DNA of 64,000 nucleotides from Halotia branconii CENA392 (GTDB taxonomy: Bacteria; Cyanobacteriota; Cyanobacteriia; Cyanobacteriales; Nostocaceae), in assembly GCF_029953635.1 (NCBI RefSeq), contig NZ_CP124543.1, positions 4,257,455-4,321,454 on the forward strand, written 5' to 3'. Positions 60,886 through 64,000 of the stretch are shown here, one piece after another. The position numbers and the translations under genes are program-made. The notes beneath the pieces were generated by a model. It was given only the letters and a program-made list of their open reading frames with translations. It searched no databases and was not told the origin of the DNA. Position 1 is the first letter of the stretch, and every line of letters starts with the position of its first letter.

Positions 60886-62245
60886 CGGGACTTAAGGAAA
60901 AATCAAGCCCAAATAAAGCCGAAACTGGCTTTATGAGCGGCAAATACGTCACGATTAACAGTCAACCACTCAATAAATCGGAAAGAAATAGCAGTTCTAA
61001 AGGCTTCTAAAGCCTCAGTAAAAGTGTTCAACGGTTTAGTTGCCCACCTACGTCTAAAACCACCAGTCAACTGATGCCAAAGGACAAAAGTATAGGCACA
61101 AAATACCAAGATAAAATGTCGCATGAGACTGGTTTTATCTCGGACTTGATATTCTTTCAATCCTAAAAAACCCTTGGCTTCTCTATAAAAGACCTCTACC
61201 CAATTGCGTTGAGAATAGGTGTTTACTATCCATTCTGAAGTTACAACAGATGTAGAAACATTGGTAATAAAGTAGTCGATATCTGTGGCATCAGAAAAAG
61301 TAGCAGCATTCATGACGATAGCTATACTTCGTTTACCTTCCAGACGTGATATCTCTACTTCAAAAGTTGCTACCCATACTTTTCTAGGTTTATCTAAATT
61401 GAGTTGAGTTTCGCTAAAAGCCTCTTGGGGTATAGACTTTGCTAACTCATCTATCCTAATTGTTCGTTGATTATTCTCTTGCTCACTAATTGTGACTTTC
61501 CGATTTTTGGCTATTCCTCCTAAATACTTTAATTTGCGATTTTCTAGTTCTAATAGGAATGATGTATTGTTACCATATCCGGCATCTACAATCACTATTC
61601 CTGGTTGATATCCTCGCTCTCTTGTTTGGTCTATTAACTTAATTGCTATCTCTGTTTTTTTCTCAAATAGAGGGTCTTGTTTTCCTTCGGGTAATGAATC
61701 AGCGTGTTGATATAACTCTATATCTAATGGTAGGCTTTTTCTCCCATCATATAAATGAGTTGTTACCACCACTATTCCATTATCTGTCTTGCCAATTTCT
61801 CCGATATATTGTCTTCCCACACCTTCGGTAAAGTTACCACTTTTCCTATGCCCTGAATCATCAATTATCAAGCTAAATCCCCTACTGATTTTAGTCTGAC
61901 TACACTTGTTCATTACCTCTAAGCGTCGTTCATTCACCTTTGTGGCCGACCAAGGGGAATCTGTCAAAAAGTGGTGTAATCGGTGGTAATTTACTCCTAC
62001 GGCATTTTCTGCGAGCTGGAACAAGTTTTTCCGTTCGCTTTCTCCTAACAACCCCCCTAAATAATGTCTAAACTCCCTTTTTTGCGCTTTATGACCAAAT
62101 ACATCGTCAAACCTTTGACACCATTTTTCAAAGCATGGGGGCATAGCTGTGGGAGTTGTCTCTTTCATGGGGGTTAGTTTGACGTAAAACCTATGCTAAT
62201 TCTGCATTATAGCCTTTTTTATTCTCTTTTTTTGCCTAAGTCCCG
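60886..62245 (-). mobile_element. IS701-family insertion sequence (1360 bp)
   Basis: The ends CGGGACTTAAGGAAAAA (left) and the complement of TTTTTTTGCCTAAGTCCCG (right) are inverted repeats with two mismatches. TTAA flanks both sides (60882-60885 and 62246-62249). That fits the YTAR 4-bp target duplication known for IS701. It contains one transposase gene, and the interrupted host sequence is a family A repeat. Confidence 0.9.
60903..62168 (-). CDS. IS701-family DDE transposase
   Basis: The 421-residue transposase looks complete. The N-terminal DNA-binding part has CFEKWCQRFDDVFGHKAQKR and VGVNYHRLHHFLTDSPWSA. The catalytic acids are Asp in SLIIDDSGHRKSG, Asp in GIVIVDAGYGNN and Glu in NWVEVFYREAKGFLGLKEYQ, the DDE pattern. 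The C-terminal segment HFILVFCAYTFVLWHQLTGG is typical of IS701. Start and stop both lie inside the inverted repeats, leaving 17 and 77 bp. It may be active, since no lesion is visible. Confidence 0.93.
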   Translation of the reverse strand: MKETTPTAMPPCFEKWCQRFDDVFGHKAQKREFRHYLGGLLGESERKNLFQLAENAVGVNYHRLHHFLTDSPWSATKVNERRLEVMNKCSQTKISRGFSLIIDDSGHRKSGNFTEGVGRQYIGEIGKTDNGIVVVTTHLYDGRKSLPLDIELYQHADSLPEGKQDPLFEKKTEIAIKLIDQTRERGYQPGIVIVDAGYGNNTSFLLELENRKLKYLGGIAKNRKVTISEQENNQRTIRIDELAKSIPQEAFSETQLNLDKPRKVWVATFEVEISRLEGKRSIAIVMNAATFSDATDIDYFITNVSTSVVTSEWIVNTYSQRNWVEVFYREAKGFLGLKEYQVRDKTSLMRHFILVFCAYTFVLWHQLTGGFRRRWATKPLNTFTEALEAFRTAISFRFIEWLTVNRDVFAAHKASFGFIWA

Positions 62246-62249
62246 TTAA

Positions 62250-62670
62250 TCAAATTGGATTGCTATATATAACAGGGAACAGGGAATAGGCTTGAAAGTC
62301 TCTTGGTATCAAGGTTTTATGATCAGCTTATGTCCTAAAATATTTAGTAACAGCTATAAGTGTGAAGCATTTTTGATGAACAGTTTATATATTGAATTTG
62401 AATAAAAACGTCAACTAACATCTAAATGTAAAATATATCAGTTAAACGTCAACTGCTAGAAACACATATATTATCTATCTAACAAAGTATTTTGTGGCAT
62501 TTGTTGCCGATATTACTTAATTAGACAATATACTTTATCAGTAGCAAGTTGTAGCAAAGAAAGTTTCTCTATATTCTGCTGAACAAAAGTAGAATTTTCT
62601 GATTTTTCAGAGATTTAGTGAACAACTCTCGGCCGAAGAAAATCATGGAATTGACTAGAAACAACGCAGA
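62250..62670. other. AT-rich leader of the GGDEF-EAL gene
   Basis: After the end of the split repeat (62271) an AGGGAACAGGGAATAGG piece is followed by 380 bp of AT-rich DNA with no recognisable gene or RNA. It presumably contains the promoter of the downstream regulator. Confidence 0.4.
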
Positions 62671-64000
62671 ATGAATTACCAGCGGTTAAACCCTGATAAA
62701 AAAGATATTTTGATTATTGACGACATAGCAGACAATCTAAGAGTGTTGTCTTCGCTGCTTACCAAGTCAGGATATAACGTTCGCAAAGCTTTAAACTGGC
62801 AAATGGCATTAACTGCTTGTCAAACAGTGTTACCGGATCTCATTTTACTTGACATTATGATGCCTGAGGTGGACGGTTATGAAGCTTGTCAGCGTTTAAA
62901 AGCTTGGAGTTTGACTGCGGATATTCCGGTGATTTTTATCAGTGCTTTAGATGATGTTTTCGACAAGGTAAAAGCTTTCAGAGTCGGAGGTGTAGATTAT
63001 ATTACCAAACCCTTTGAGTTTGAAGAAGTTCTGGTGCGTGTGCAGAATCAAATGGCATTGAGGGCGGCGCAATTAGAAGTATTAAGTCTCAATGCTGAAC
63101 TAGAACAAAGGGTAAAAAAGCGGACGTATGAGTTAGAAAAAGCTCTACAAAATCTTCAAGCAGAAATGACTTATCGCCAACAACTGCAAAGCGAATTGTT
63201 TCATTTAGCGCTGCATGATTCTTTAACTGGTTTACCAAACCGAGTTTTGTTTATGAGGCGACTAGAAAAAGCTCTAAATTTTGCCAAGCAAGAACCCAGT
63301 TATCAATTTGCTGTATTATTTTTAGATTGCGATCGCTTTAAAGTTGTCAATGATTCTCTAGGACATCTTGTGGGAGACGAATTACTCATAGCCATAGCCC
63401 GCCGTCTGCAAGTGTGTTTAGCACCATTTGATACTTTGGTAAGATTAGGTGGTGATGAATTTGGCATTCTCTTAGAAAATCTGACAGATATAAATTCTGC
63501 AATCCAAGTTGCTAAGAATATTTTGCAACAACTATCATTCACTTTTAAATTGTCTAGATATGAAGTATTTATAAGTGCCAGTATCGGCATTAACTGGGGT
63601 GATAAAAACTATGAGCAATCAGAGTATTTACTACGTGATGCTGATACAGCAATGTATCGTGCTAAAGCTTTAGGCAGAGCTAGATATCATATCTTTGACC
63701 CAGCAATGTATCAAGAAGCAATCCAGCTTTTAGAGATGGAAAATGACTTGCGTAGAGCTATCGAACGTCAAGAATTTCTCATTTACTATCAGCCAATTAT
63801 TTCTCTGACTACAGGTATGATTGCTGGATTTGAAGCACTTGTACGCTGGCAACATCCGGTTCGTGGTCTTATTGATCCCATAGATTTTATTCCTATAGCA
63901 GAAGAAACAGGTTTAATTAATGATATTAATATTTGGGTATTACAGTCGGCTTGTCAGCAACTACGAACTTGGCAAAATCACCCAACAATACCAAAAAACC
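62671..64000 (+). CDS. REC-GGDEF-EAL response regulator (truncated by window end)
   Basis: This is a cyclic-di-GMP response regulator. The first 443 codons are in the window. The receiver occupies residues 10-130 (ILIIDDIADNLRVL; phospho-acceptor Asp in LILLDIMMPEVDG; Lys in YITKPFEFEE). A coiled coil (135-175) follows. The GGDEF domain covers about 180-345, with HDSLTGLPNRVLFMRRL and an intact RLGGDEFGILLENL active site. The EAL domain begins near 365 (LRRAIERQEFLIYYQPIISL), with GFEALVRWQHP present. The C-terminal EAL residues needed to judge phosphodiesterase activity lie outside the window. Both synthesis and degradation of c-di-GMP are possible. Confidence 0.93.
   Translation, partial: MNYQRLNPDKKDILIIDDIADNLRVLSSLLTKSGYNVRKALNWQMALTACQTVLPDLILLDIMMPEVDGYEACQRLKAWSLTADIPVIFISALDDVFDKVKAFRVGGVDYITKPFEFEEVLVRVQNQMALRAAQLEVLSLNAELEQRVKKRTYELEKALQNLQAEMTYRQQLQSELFHLALHDSLTGLPNRVLFMRRLEKALNFAKQEPSYQFAVLFLDCDRFKVVNDSLGHLVGDELLIAIARRLQVCLAPFDTLVRLGGDEFGILLENLTDINSAIQVAKNILQQLSFTFKLSRYEVFISASIGINWGDKNYEQSEYLLRDADTAMYRAKALGRARYHIFDPAMYQEAIQLLEMENDLRRAIERQEFLIYYQPIISLTTGMIAGFEALVRWQHPVRGLIDPIDFIPIAEETGLINDINIWVLQSACQQLRTWQNHPTIPKN

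Larger units (their letters stand above)
60660..62271 (-). mobile_element. MITE-like element, family A, copy 5, split by IS701
   Basis: In reverse orientation the left part runs ACTCATATTTGATTTGGAG, AAAACTCAGTACACCCC, a palindromic repeat block (60735-60842), GTTCCCTCTCTACGCAAATATG and TTCA. The right part, after the insertion sequence, continues TCAAATTGGATTGCTATATA. Joining the parts gives the expected family A end, as at 54321 and 11829. Length without the inserted IS is about 250 bp. Confidence 0.8.

Overview
The window is a piece of a filamentous, heterocyst-forming cyanobacterial chromosome (Nostocales or true-branching type). The evidence is a full-length HetR, a phycobilisome core gene (apcF), CP12, flavodiiron proteins, cyanophycin genes, NtcA-type regulation of glnA, very frequent GCGATCGC (HIP1) octamers and the short tandem repeats typical of these genomes. 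The HetR is 299 residues with a C-terminus like that I recall from Fischerella-type HetR, so a Fischerella/Scytonema-like lineage is possible; this is inference.

Layout. 1-2203: cphB and a truncated cphA on the minus strand. 3.0-9.5 kb: trmD, ispF, a putative nuclease/PIN-like pair, a peptide-binding lipoprotein, larB and an Rpn-type nuclease. 9.5-18 kb: argH, a tiny basic protein, NUDIX, alpha/beta hydrolase, zinc ribbon, Usp and a DUF4082 secreted protein, separated by repeat-rich spacers. 18.3-25 kb: a 1288-residue CBS/PAS hybrid kinase, an HlyD adaptor and an NmrA-like SDR. 25-31.5 kb: an AT-rich unknown gene, two adjacent flavodiiron genes (Flv1- and Flv3-like), coaX and a Uma2 nuclease. 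31.6-35.6 kb: rpsP-khpA-phoH, an inositol-phosphatase-family gene, an SNase-like lipoprotein overlapping a 2Fe-2S ferredoxin, and tRNA-Ser(GGA). 36.7-43.4 kb: hetR with a 1.6-kb leader, a coiled-coil/EamA fusion transporter and a PiT phosphate transporter. 43.5-49.9 kb: a frameshifted DUF1016 nuclease, small accessory genes, a GTPase, CP12, tlyA, xisI and apcF. 50.2-57.1 kb: glnA with an NtcA promoter, an ethylene-receptor-like hybrid kinase, ruvC, yvcK-like and tsaE. 58.4-64 kb: lepB, a dihydroorotase-like gene, an IS701-family element and a truncated REC-GGDEF-EAL gene.

Several genes bear on nitrogen economy and heterocyst life: hetR, glnA, cphA/cphB and the flavodiiron pair. They are not one operon. 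The rest is mainly core housekeeping broken up by mobile and repeat DNA.

The most notable observations are a kinase whose N-terminus aligns without gaps to all the key plant ETR1 ethylene-binding residues; five families of small inverted-repeat (MITE-like or hairpin) elements, one of which was split by the IS701 element so that the TTAA target duplication can be read directly; a 203-bp inverted-repeat element 14 bp from the hetR stop; and short tandem repeats that have grown into the ends of coding sequences. I did not find a clearly new multi-gene defence or metabolic system.
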